Positions 1 through 7,034 of a DNA stretch of 13,245 nucleotides are shown one piece after another (position 1 is the stretch's first letter; each line of letters starts with the position of its first letter). The stretch spans positions 1 through 13,245 of the forward strand of contig CAMJYS010000010.1 in NCBI GenBank assembly GCA_946410005.1, in the 5' to 3' direction. Below the pieces are notes generated by a model that ran no database searches, was not told the DNA's origin, and worked only from the letters and a program-made list of their open reading frames with translations. The stretch comes from an uncultured Clostridia bacterium (GTDB taxonomy: Bacteria > Bacillota > Clostridia > Oscillospirales > Acutalibacteraceae). The translations under genes and the position numbers were made by a program.

Positions 1-277
1 CTTTTATATTGCGATTAGTTTTTGTATCAGCAATTCTTTTCTTGTAAGTTATATAATCGCTGTTTATGATTATTTTGCAAGAAAATTTTTGTGCGTATCG
101 GTCTTGAATCGAATCAGATTTGATTAAAATCGGTAAAGAAAATTCTTCACCTGCTTTTATTTCATTTTTTACCAAATCGGTTTCGTAAGTTGCAGACTTT
201 ACCGATAAACTTATGCAAAACGGTATAATTGCCATAATCATAAAAGAAAATAATTTTTTTAATTTATCTGAATTCAT
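1..277 (-). CDS. Exported protein, N-terminal fragment (runs off left edge)
   Basis: A reading frame on the minus strand opens with ATG at 277-275 and stays open for 92 codons to the window edge, so only the N-terminus is seen. The start is supported by AAGGA (287-291 on the plus strand) nine bases upstream. Residues 1-30 look like a Sec signal peptide: a lysine-containing start (MNSDKLKKLF), a hydrophobic stretch (FMIMAIIPFCISL) and a polar region with a possible cleavage site after VKSA. The mature part has alternating beta-type segments (AGEEFSLPILIK, FSCKIIINSDYITYKK) that suggest an Ig-like or cohesin-like beta-sandwich of a surface or secreted protein. That fold is a guess from pattern only. 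The gene is divergent from the mscS-like gene and shares its short upstream region. Export is likely; the function is unknown. Confidence 0.6.
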   Translation of the reverse strand, partial: MNSDKLKKLFSFMIMAIIPFCISLSVKSATYETDLVKNEIKAGEEFSLPILIKSDSIQDRYAQKFSCKIIINSDYITYKKRIADTKTNRNIK

Positions 278-310
278 GATGATTATTCCTTTCTTTAAAT
301 CTATGAAATA

Positions 311-319
311 TGATATAAT
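311..319 (+). promoter_or_regulatory. Extended -10 promoter for the mscS-like gene
   Basis: TGATATAAT at 311-319 is a perfect extended -10 element (TGN followed by TATAAT). The -35 position (about 291-296, TTCTTT) is poor, which is common for extended -10 promoters. Transcription would start near 326, at the very edge of the ribosome binding site at 327-335, giving an unusually short leader. Confidence 0.55.
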
Positions 320-326
320 TTTTTAT

Positions 327-335
327 AAGGAGGAG
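327..335 (+). promoter_or_regulatory. Strong ribosome binding site without a normal start codon
   Basis: AAGGAGGAG is close to the ideal Shine-Dalgarno sequence. No ATG, GTG or TTG lies at normal spacing. In frame with the mscS-like gene, ATT is at 338 and ATA at 341. ATA sits seven bases after GGAGG, the usual optimum. The first standard start codon in frame (TTG 362) is 28 bases after GGAGG, too far to be served by this site. Confidence 0.65.
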
Positions 336-361
336 ATATTATAGAAAACGTTAAAATTTTT

Positions 362-1150
362 TTGGAATCTAACAAATCGTGTTTTTTTAATTGGATAAGA
401 CAATTTTCTTTGGGATTAACTGTTTTGATATTAGGCTGGTGGCTTGTAAACAAGCTTTGTAAAGCAATGGTGATTATTTTAAGAAAATCAGTTTCAGACG
501 AGAGCACAATTTCATTTTTAAACTCGGTAACTAAATTTTCAGCAAGAACTGTATTAATATTGCTCTTTATATCAATAGGTCTTGATTTCAAAAGTGAAAC
601 TTTAATGTCAATATTTACGGCGATAGGCGCCTCAGTTGTCGCAATCGGTGTTTTATTCAAAGAAAGCATATCAAATATGACAAGCGGATTAATTTTAATT
701 TTTACAAAACCGATTCATATCGGAGATTATATAGAAATTGACGGCATAAAAGGAATGGTTGTAAAAATCGAAATGCTTTTCACAACTCTTCAAACAAAAG
801 AAACACATAAAACCGTTGTAATTCCAAATTCAAAATTGATATGTAATAACGTAACCATAGAAAGTGGATATAATTCAGAATGTAAGGAATTTACTTTTGA
901 GTCGAAAAAATTCAGCAATAAGTACTCTGAATTTCATAAATTTTTGGAAAAAGAAATTATTTTGAATGATAAAATTTTGCAAATTCCTGCACCGATTATA
1001 GAAGTATCTAATCAAAAAGATATTTCTGTACGTATACATATAAAAGTTTGGATTCAAAATCAATATGCAAAGGAATTAGATGACAAATTCGTAAAAATTA
1101 TAGATAAGCTTTCAAAAAAATATAGTATATATTTTGAAAGGTTGAGTTGA
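362..1150 (+). CDS. mscS: Small-conductance mechanosensitive channel, MscS family
   Basis: Membrane channel that opens under tension to release solutes on hypo-osmotic shock. Counting from TTG 362 (262 aa), hydrophobic segments lie at about 15-40 (TM1) and 60-75 (TM2). The pore-lining third segment, about 86-114, is typical of MscS: a Gly/Ala-containing stretch (GASVVAIGVLFKESISN) followed by the beta domain signature PIHIGDYIEIDGIKG and VVIPNSKLICNNV at 152-164. The C-terminal part is a short cytoplasmic domain. The family member from E. coli has 286 residues, so this is a compact form. TTG 362 is only the first standard start codon. The open frame and the strong ribosome binding site point to translation beginning upstream at ATT 338 or ATA 341, adding seven or eight residues (about IENVKIFL) that resemble the amphipathic N-terminus of MscS. 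No terminator separates it from the DUF4364 gene downstream, so the two may be co-transcribed. Confidence 0.9.
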   Translation: MESNKSCFFNWIRQFSLGLTVLILGWWLVNKLCKAMVIILRKSVSDESTISFLNSVTKFSARTVLILLFISIGLDFKSETLMSIFTAIGASVVAIGVLFKESISNMTSGLILIFTKPIHIGDYIEIDGIKGMVVKIEMLFTTLQTKETHKTVVIPNSKLICNNVTIESGYNSECKEFTFESKKFSNKYSEFHKFLEKEIILNDKILQIPAPIIEVSNQKDISVRIHIKVWIQNQYAKELDDKFVKIIDKLSKKYSIYFERLS

Positions 1151-1228
1151 AACATTCATTCTATAATTATTTAACACTTATATTATAACATAAAATTAAT
1201 TATTTTTCAACTGTTTAGGAGATAAAAA

Positions 1229-1792
1229 ATGTCAAAAAATACTTTTGTAGAGGGAATATCTCTCGGAGGACTTACAGATAAGCAAGAAATAAAAATTTTA
1301 ATATGTTTTTTGCTTGAAAAGCTGAACAGGTCGGTAAGGAAAAATGATATAATTTCCATATTACAAAACTATGGACTTGCAAACTATTTTGAGGCAAGTC
1401 AGGCGTTTTCTGATATGATTTTCAATAAAAACATTACATCAGACGACGAAAACAAAAACTACTATAAAACAACCGAAAGCGGAAAGATGATAGTGTCTGA
1501 GCTCAGCGGTTCTTTACCTGCTTCAATAAGAGAAAAAGCGATAAAATGTGCAAATGATTATTTCTTGCGTTTAAAGCGTGAACAGGAAAATAAAGTCATA
1601 ATAAGAAAATCGCCATGGGGATATAATGTCGTATGTAAGGTTTCTGGTGGTGATTTCAATATGATGGAACTAAAACTTTACGCTCCGGATATGCATGCGG
1701 CGACGATAATAAAAGATAATTTTTATAAAGACCCGGCGAGAGTTTATAGTATCATAACGAAGCTTTTGTCTGAGAATAACAGCGAGTTTTAA
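1229..1792 (+). CDS. DUF4364 family protein (winged-helix-like)
   Basis: A 187-aa protein with the layout of the clostridial DUF4364 family. Its N-terminal part (about 15-75) starts with the characteristic LTDKQEIKILICFLLEKL and a predicted winged-helix module. A C-terminal alpha/beta region of about 110 residues follows. The family is widespread in Clostridia and is generally thought to be a transcription-regulator-like protein, but no target is established to my knowledge. The ATG start has AGGAGA (1216-1221) seven bases upstream. It follows the mscS-like gene by 78 bases, in which I find no convincing promoter or terminator. A strong hairpin follows 8 bases after its stop. The family assignment rests on remembered sequence pattern; the DNA-binding role is inference. 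Confidence 0.75.
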   Translation: MSKNTFVEGISLGGLTDKQEIKILICFLLEKLNRSVRKNDIISILQNYGLANYFEASQAFSDMIFNKNITSDDENKNYYKTTESGKMIVSELSGSLPASIREKAIKCANDYFLRLKREQENKVIIRKSPWGYNVVCKVSGGDFNMMELKLYAPDMHAATIIKDNFYKDPARVYSIITKLLSENNSEF

Positions 1793-1800
1793 TAGAAAGT

Positions 1801-1840
1801 AGAAACTGTCAAGAAATCAAACTTGACAGTTTCTTAATTT
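1801..1840 (+). terminator. Hairpin after the DUF4364 gene, probable terminator
   Basis: A perfect 13-bp stem pairs 1801-1813 (AGAAACTGTCAAG) with 1822-1834 (CTTGACAGTTTCT) around an 8-base loop, followed by the T-rich but interrupted run TAATTT. The position just past the stop codon suits an intrinsic terminator, but the weak T-tract leaves efficiency uncertain. The 3' arm contains the -35 box of the next promoter. Confidence 0.6.
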
Positions 1841-1850
1841 AATGTATAAT
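1823..1850 (+). promoter_or_regulatory. Near-consensus sigma-A promoter for the rlmN-prpC-prkC-murA-walJ operon
   Basis: TTGACA at 1823-1828 and TATAAT at 1845-1850 are separated by 16 bases; both hexamers match consensus exactly. Transcription would begin near 1857, leaving a leader of about 44 bases before rlmN. The -35 box lies wholly within the 3' arm of the upstream hairpin. No similar promoter is seen between the following genes, so this probably drives the whole operon. Confidence 0.8.
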
Positions 1851-1900
1851 AAATTAATATTAATATTTGAAATTCTTGAGAGGTGGTTTGATTTTAATAG

Positions 1901-2962
1901 GTGAATAAAAAAGATATAAAATCAATGACACTTCAAGAAATCGAAAAAGATTTTGCGGATATGTCAGAGCGGAAGTTTCGTGCGAAACAAGTTTATCAGT
2001 GGCTCGTTAAATCGGTAAATAATTTTGATGATATGAAAAATATTCCTCAAGCTTTCCGTGATATTTTAAAAGAAAAATATTTCATTCCTCACTTGAAAAT
2101 AAAGGAAAAAAGAATTTCGTCAGATGGTACGATAAAATATTTATTTGAGCTTTTTGATGGCGAATTGATTGAATCTGTATTGATGAAGTATAAGCATGGA
2201 AATTCAATGTGTCTTTCTACGCAAGCAGGTTGCAAAATGGGCTGTGTGTTTTGTGCAACGGGCAGAAACGGATTTAAGCGAAACTTGTTTGCATCGGAAA
2301 TTTTAAATCAAATAGAAATTGCTCAAAAAGATACAGGTGTAAAAATTTCCAACATAGTTTTAATGGGAATGGGTGAACCTTTAGACAATTATGATAACGT
2401 AATCAAATTTTTGAAATTGGTTTCGTCAAAAGATAATTTAAATATCGGAATGCGTCATATTTCACTTTCAACTTGTGGGTTGGTGGATAAAATTTATAAA
2501 TTATCTCAAGAGAAATTTCAGCTTACATTATCGGTTTCTTTGCATGCGCCTAATGACGAAATTAGGAATAAAATTATGAAAATAAATAATAAGTGGAATG
2601 TTTCAGATTTAATAACTGCGTGTAGAGAATATATAGCCAAAACCGGACGAAGGATTTCTTTTGAATATACAATGATTAAAAATTTAAATGATACACCAAA
2701 ATGTGCTATAGAGCTTTCTAAAATTTTAAAAGGTATGCTTTGTCATGTAAATCTCATACCTCTAAATGATTGTAGTTTGAACGAACAATTTGGGAAAAGC
2801 TCAGCCAACAGAATGTATAAGTTTAAAGATATTTTAGAAAAAGAAGGAATAAACGTTACTATAAGGCGTACATTGGGGAAAGATATTGAAGCCGCATGCG
2901 GCCAATTAAAGGGTCGGTACGTCAAGAAGGAGGACGGTTTACGAAATGGAATGCGTAAGTAA
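1901..2962 (+). CDS. rlmN: Dual-specificity 23S rRNA/tRNA adenine C2-methyltransferase RlmN
   Basis: Radical-SAM enzyme that methylates C2 of A2503 in 23S rRNA and A37 of some tRNAs. The 353-aa protein shows all diagnostic residues: the [4Fe-4S]/SAM cysteines C111, C115 and C118 in GCKMGCVFCATG, the upstream conserved C104 (E. coli C118 equivalent) and the methyl-carrying C333 in AACGQL near the C-terminus. GMGEPLDNY (156-164) is also typical. Start: the TAG at 1898-1900 directly precedes GTG 1901, so no upstream start is possible in frame. GAGAGGTGG (1878-1886) lies 14 bases before it, which is longer than usual. ATG 1925 is an alternative but would cut the family-typical N-terminus. The stop codon lies 17 bases inside prpC, so the two are translationally linked. 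rlmN directly upstream of prpC-prkC is a classic arrangement in Firmicutes. Confidence 0.96.
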   Translation: MNKKDIKSMTLQEIEKDFADMSERKFRAKQVYQWLVKSVNNFDDMKNIPQAFRDILKEKYFIPHLKIKEKRISSDGTIKYLFELFDGELIESVLMKYKHGNSMCLSTQAGCKMGCVFCATGRNGFKRNLFASEILNQIEIAQKDTGVKISNIVLMGMGEPLDNYDNVIKFLKLVSSKDNLNIGMRHISLSTCGLVDKIYKLSQEKFQLTLSVSLHAPNDEIRNKIMKINNKWNVSDLITACREYIAKTGRRISFEYTMIKNLNDTPKCAIELSKILKGMLCHVNLIPLNDCSLNEQFGKSSANRMYKFKDILEKEGINVTIRRTLGKDIEAACGQLKGRYVKKEDGLRNGMRK

Positions 2963-3674
2963 AACAGATATTGGAATGGTTCGCAAGACCAACCAAGATG
3001 CAGTTAAATTTAATAAGGTTAATGATGAATTTGCTTGGTCTGTCGTATGCGACGGAATGGGAGGAGCAAACGGCGGAGACATAGCCAGTGCTATAGCGGT
3101 AAATGAAATCGAAAATTATATTAAATTAAATATTAAAGAAGATACAGATGAAAATAAGTTTGAAGAAATTATGCGTTCAGCTGTAAATAAGGCCAATTTT
3201 GAAATATTTGCAAAAGCTTCTAAAAACAAATCTCTGAGTAATATGGGAACTACGATTGTTCTATGCATTGTAAAAAAATCAAATTTGCACATTATCTATG
3301 CCGGCGATAGCAGAGTTTACTTGATAAAACCCACAAAAATATCCCAAATAAGCAAAGACCACTCAGTTGTACAAGAAATGGTTGATATGGGAGAAATAAC
3401 TCAGCAAGATGCCAAAAATCATCCGCAAAAAAACATAATAACACGTGCGCTCGGTGTAACAAAAAATATAGAGCCTGATTATATAAAAATAAATATTTCC
3501 GAAAATGATATAATTTTATCTTGCACGGATGGGCTTACAAACAGTATAAGTGACGATTTAATTTTGGAAATTTGTACAAGCTGTGAACCATGTTTAGCTA
3601 TAGAAAAACTAATTAAAGAAAGTAATTTAAAAGGTGGAAAAGATAATATAACGGCTTGCATTATAAAAGTTTAG
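2946..3674 (+). CDS. prpC: PP2C-type Ser/Thr protein phosphatase, partner of PrkC
   Basis: Metal-dependent phosphatase that reverses phosphorylation by the PASTA kinase encoded next to it. The 242-aa length is normal for PrpC/Stp. Metal-ligand motifs are in order: an N-terminal TDIGMVRKTNQDA (residues 7-19), CDGMGG with D36, AGDSRVY at 119-125, CTDG with D195 and GGKDNITA with D233. No membrane segment is present, so it should act in the cytoplasm on substrates and on PrkC itself. ATG 2946 is preceded by AAGGAGG (2927-2933), located inside the end of rlmN. It overlaps rlmN by 17 bases and precedes prkC by 43 bases without a terminator. The phosphatase-kinase pairing is near universal in Gram-positive bacteria. 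Confidence 0.95.
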   Translation: MECVSKTDIGMVRKTNQDAVKFNKVNDEFAWSVVCDGMGGANGGDIASAIAVNEIENYIKLNIKEDTDENKFEEIMRSAVNKANFEIFAKASKNKSLSNMGTTIVLCIVKKSNLHIIYAGDSRVYLIKPTKISQISKDHSVVQEMVDMGEITQQDAKNHPQKNIITRALGVTKNIEPDYIKINISENDIILSCTDGLTNSISDDLILEICTSCEPCLAIEKLIKESNLKGGKDNITACIIKV

Positions 3675-3717
3675 ATAAATATGTAATTTTTCTTTTGAGA
3701 ATAGGAGAAATTTGAAT

Positions 3718-5721
3718 ATGGATAAATATACAGGAAAACGATTGGACGCAAGATATGAAATACAGGAATTAATCGGCGTAGGCGGAATGGCTATTGTGTA
3801 TCGTGCTTACGACATTGTGGACAACAAAACGGTTGCCATAAAAATATTGAAAGATGAATTTTTGGGTAATAAAGAGTTTATAAGACGTTTTAAAAATGAA
3901 TCAAAAGCTATTTCAGTTTTATCTCATCCAAATATAGTCAAGGTCTATGATGTAAGTTTTGGAACAAAAATCCAGTATATAGTTATGGAATACATTGATG
4001 GGATAACATTAAAAGAATTTATTTCGCAAAAAAAATCAGTAGATTGGAAAGACGCAATTTATTTTGTTATACAAATTTTATCAGCTCTAAACCATGCTCA
4101 TTCAAAAGGCGTAATTCATAGAGATATAAAACCTCAAAATATAATGCTTTTAGAAGATGGAACAATAAAAGTTACCGATTTCGGAATAGCAAGATTTTCA
4201 AGAAACGAAACTCAAACTATGACCGACAGAGCTATCGGTTCCGTTCACTATATTTCGCCTGAGCAAGCCAAAGGCAGCGTAATAGACGAAAAAGCGGACA
4301 TATATTCTGTTGGCGTCATGATGTATGAAATGCTAACTGGAAAATTGCCGTTTGAAGCAGACAATGCCGTCTCTGTTGCAATAATGCAAATGCAGGCAAA
4401 ACCAAAATCCTTGAGAGAAATTAATCCCGATATTCCTATTGGCTTAGAACAAATAACACTTCATTCAATGGAAAAAAATCCGGTTAACAGATATCATTCC
4501 GCAGAAGATATGATGTCTGACCTTGAAAAAGTTCAAAATGACCCATCAACACACTTTGACTATAAATACTTTATAGATAACAGTCCTACCAAATATATGG
4601 ATTCTGTAGGAAAATCCAAAAATTCAAATTACGGTGACGATTACAACTATAAAGATAATAATGAAGAAAAAGAAAAAACTCAGAAGCGTAAAGCCGGATT
4701 GATAGCCGGTGGAATAGCGGCAGCAGTAGGAATTTTTGCACTTATATTTATATTTTTTACTATGTTTAAATCATGCGGAAATAATTTAGCGAAAGACGTA
4801 GATGTTCCAAATTTTATAGGAATGAAACTCTCCGATGTTCAAAATAATCCGGAATATAAATTTGTCTGGAAAGTCGAATCAGTTTACGATTCTACTAAAT
4901 CCGAAGGAATAATAATTGATCAAGACCCCTCCCCGAATTCCAAAAAAGTTAAAGAAGGCTCAACAATAACGCTAAAAGTAAACAGTTCCGGTGTTTTAGT
5001 GACTGTGCCTCCTCTTAATGGTTTAACGGAGGATGTTGCAAAGTCAAAACTTGCAAATGTAGGATTGAAAAGTGAAGTATTAATGATAGTAAATGACAGT
5101 GTAGATGCCGGAATAGTGTGTGACAGCGACCCAAAAGAAGGAAGTAGAGTTACCTCCGAATCAACAGTTAAATTATACATCAGTAAAGGAAAATCAGATG
5201 AAACAGTGGTTATTCCGGATGTTTTAAACAAAACACTTTCGACGGCAAAAAATGAAATTACATCTGCAGGACTTAAAGTTTCGGAAAATATCATCTATGA
5301 AGAAAGCGACAAAGCAAAAGACATCGTAATTTCAATGGACCCACTTCCCGGAGTTAACGTCGGAAAAAATTCAACCGTAAAACTTACCGTAAGTTCCGGA
5401 GTAAAACGTGAAAAAAGCTTTGAAATATCGGTAGATTTACCCGCCGACGTTGACAAAGAAGTCACACTTTCGGTCTATATCGATGGTGTGTTGGACAGTA
5501 CTAAAAAAGTCGTACCTTCGTATAACGGAGTTTATTCGCTATATATAAAAGGTACGAGTGGTAAAAAGACTGTCAATGTCAATATAGATGGTGCACAATA
5601 TAGAGTTTACCAAGTAGATTTTGATGCTTCTTCGAATAACGTAAAGAAGACGAGATCTTATAATTATCAAGATAGTTCCAAAAATTCGTCAGACGACGAA
5701 AATGAAGAATATAAAAATTAA
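3718..5721 (+). CDS. prkC: PASTA-domain Ser/Thr protein kinase PrkC (Stk1/PknB type)
   Basis: Membrane sensor kinase that responds to peptidoglycan fragments or lipid II and controls wall synthesis, growth and dormancy exit in Firmicutes. Counted from ATG 3718 (667 aa): kinase domain about 12-270 with the Gly-rich loop GVGGMAIV, catalytic Lys K42 (VAIK), HRDIKPQN with D136 and N141, and DFG D154. The activation loop has the family's TQTMT threonines (T165, T167, T169). A charged juxtamembrane linker, one transmembrane helix at about 327-351, three external PASTA repeats (about 363-425, 428-491, 497-562) and a C-terminal beta-rich domain ending in an Asp/Glu/Ser-rich tail follow. A frame from TTG 3712 adds two residues, but AGGAGA (3703-3708) is spaced nine bases from ATG 3718, so that start is chosen. 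Downstream is murA rather than the rsgA-rpe genes often found here. Confidence 0.96.
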   Translation: MDKYTGKRLDARYEIQELIGVGGMAIVYRAYDIVDNKTVAIKILKDEFLGNKEFIRRFKNESKAISVLSHPNIVKVYDVSFGTKIQYIVMEYIDGITLKEFISQKKSVDWKDAIYFVIQILSALNHAHSKGVIHRDIKPQNIMLLEDGTIKVTDFGIARFSRNETQTMTDRAIGSVHYISPEQAKGSVIDEKADIYSVGVMMYEMLTGKLPFEADNAVSVAIMQMQAKPKSLREINPDIPIGLEQITLHSMEKNPVNRYHSAEDMMSDLEKVQNDPSTHFDYKYFIDNSPTKYMDSVGKSKNSNYGDDYNYKDNNEEKEKTQKRKAGLIAGGIAAAVGIFALIFIFFTMFKSCGNNLAKDVDVPNFIGMKLSDVQNNPEYKFVWKVESVYDSTKSEGIIIDQDPSPNSKKVKEGSTITLKVNSSGVLVTVPPLNGLTEDVAKSKLANVGLKSEVLMIVNDSVDAGIVCDSDPKEGSRVTSESTVKLYISKGKSDETVVIPDVLNKTLSTAKNEITSAGLKVSENIIYEESDKAKDIVISMDPLPGVNVGKNSTVKLTVSSGVKREKSFEISVDLPADVDKEVTLSVYIDGVLDSTKKVVPSYNGVYSLYIKGTSGKKTVNVNIDGAQYRVYQVDFDASSNNVKKTRSYNYQDSSKNSSDDENEEYKN

Positions 5722-5744
5722 TTAATAAAAAAATTAGTGTGATT

Positions 5745-5751
5745 AGAGGTG
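5745..5751 (+). promoter_or_regulatory. Ribosome binding site that sets the murA start
   Basis: AGAGGTG lies nine bases before TTG 5761. The longer frame would begin at GTG 5749, which is inside this site and cannot be used with it. An ATG at 5753 is out of frame and closes after six codons. Confidence 0.6.
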
Positions 5752-5760
5752 TATGTCGCT

Positions 5761-7017
5761 TTGGAAAAAATAGTTATATCCGGAGTGCGAAAATTAAAAG
5801 GTAAAGTATCTATCAGCGGAGCTAAAAATGCGGCAGTAGCGATTTTACCTGCGGCGGCTCTTTCTGACGGAATTTGTAAAATAGAAAATGTTCCGCATAT
5901 CAGAGATATAGTTTTGATGTGCAAAATTTTAGAAGATATGGGGGCAATTGTAAAATTTATTGACAATAACACAATAGAAATTGACCCAAGAAATATGAAA
6001 TCTTCTTCCGCACCTTGTGACCTTATGCGTAACATGCGGGCATCATGTTACTTACTTGGAGTATTACTTGCTAAATTTTCCGAAGCAAATGTTTATTTAC
6101 CGGGAGGTTGCAATTTTGGTTTAAGGCCAATCGACCAGCATCTTAAAGGATTTAATGCACTAGGAGCAGATTACAAACTGGAAAACGGAATGGTGAAAGT
6201 AAAGTGCGAAAAGCTGGTCGGAACGCATATTTATCTTGATGTTGTTTCGGTCGGAGCAACAGTTAATATTATGCTTGCAGCCGTAAAAGCTGAAGGATTA
6301 ACCGTAATAGAAAACGCCGCAAAAGAACCTCACATAGTCGACCTTGCAAACTTTCTAAATTGTATGGGTGCTGATATTTTCGGAGCAGGAACAGATGTAA
6401 TAAAAATAAGGGGAGTAAAAAAGCTTAAAGGTGTAAACTACTCTATAATTCCGGACCAAATTGAGGCGGGAACATATATGGTTATGGCGGCCGCAACAGG
6501 CGGAGATGTAACAATAGACAACGTAATTCCAAAGCATTTGGAATCAATCACGGCAAAATTGCAAGAAATCGGTGTAAATGTAGAAGAATACAGCGAATCG
6601 GTCAGAGTGTATTGTGATAAACCTTTGAAAAAATGTAATGTTAAAACAATGCCACATCCAGGTTTTCCGACAGATATGCAACCGCAAATAACCGCACTTT
6701 TAACAAAAGCCGAAGGAACAAGCAGAATTAACGAAGCGGTTTGGGATAATAGATTTAAATATGTAGAAGAACTGCAAAGAATGGGCGCAAATATTTCGGT
6801 AGACGGAAGAGTTGCAAGCGTAGAAGGCGTTAAAGAGCTTAATGGTGCTATAGTTAAAGCTACGGATTTACGAGCAGGAGCGGCATTAATCATAGCCGGA
6901 TTATCAGCCAACGGTACCACAACTATTGAAGAAATAAATCATATTGAACGTGGTTATGAAAATATAGTACAAAAGCTTTTAAACTTGGGTGCAGATATAA
7001 AAAAAATTTCTGAATAA
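5761..7017 (+). CDS. murA: UDP-N-acetylglucosamine 1-carboxyvinyltransferase MurA
   Basis: Cytoplasmic enzyme that transfers enolpyruvate from PEP to UDP-GlcNAc, the first committed step of peptidoglycan synthesis. From TTG 5761 the protein begins MEKIVISGVRKLKGKVSISG, the usual MurA N-terminus, and has 418 residues, matching the family (419 in E. coli). Active-site residues are present: K22 (ISGAKNAA), the loop cysteine C117 in PGGCNFGLRPIDQH (E. coli C115), the aspartate of FPTDMQPQ, and the arginine of TDLRAGAALI. The loop cysteine is the fosfomycin target, so sensitivity is predicted. Two EPSP-synthase-like halves fill the length. It lies 39 bases after prkC and 17 before walJ with no terminator, and is therefore probably transcribed with the kinase operon. 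Whether it is the main or second MurA of the genome cannot be told from the window. Confidence 0.96.
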   Translation: MEKIVISGVRKLKGKVSISGAKNAAVAILPAAALSDGICKIENVPHIRDIVLMCKILEDMGAIVKFIDNNTIEIDPRNMKSSSAPCDLMRNMRASCYLLGVLLAKFSEANVYLPGGCNFGLRPIDQHLKGFNALGADYKLENGMVKVKCEKLVGTHIYLDVVSVGATVNIMLAAVKAEGLTVIENAAKEPHIVDLANFLNCMGADIFGAGTDVIKIRGVKKLKGVNYSIIPDQIEAGTYMVMAAATGGDVTIDNVIPKHLESITAKLQEIGVNVEEYSESVRVYCDKPLKKCNVKTMPHPGFPTDMQPQITALLTKAEGTSRINEAVWDNRFKYVEELQRMGANISVDGRVASVEGVKELNGAIVKATDLRAGAALIIAGLSANGTTTIEEINHIERGYENIVQKLLNLGADIKKISE

Positions 7018-7034
7018 ATTTGGAGAAATAATCG

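Noticed and set aside
301..669. A 122-codon open frame on the minus strand
   Set aside because: It lies opposite the mscS-like gene, has no ribosome binding site and gives a protein with no recognisable pattern; the plus strand has clear MscS motifs.
4920..5294. A 124-codon minus-strand frame opposite the PASTA repeats of prkC
   Set aside because: Shadow of repeated PASTA codons; no start signal and no motif.
3718..5721. Two-residue longer prkC from TTG 3712
   Set aside because: The ribosome binding site is only three bases from that TTG but nine from ATG 3718, which also matches the family N-terminus.
6438..6920. A 160-codon open frame on the minus strand opposite murA
   Set aside because: Composition is that of an antisense shadow (Ser/Thr/Ala/Pro-rich), with no ribosome binding site or family motif. 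murA is certain on the other strand.
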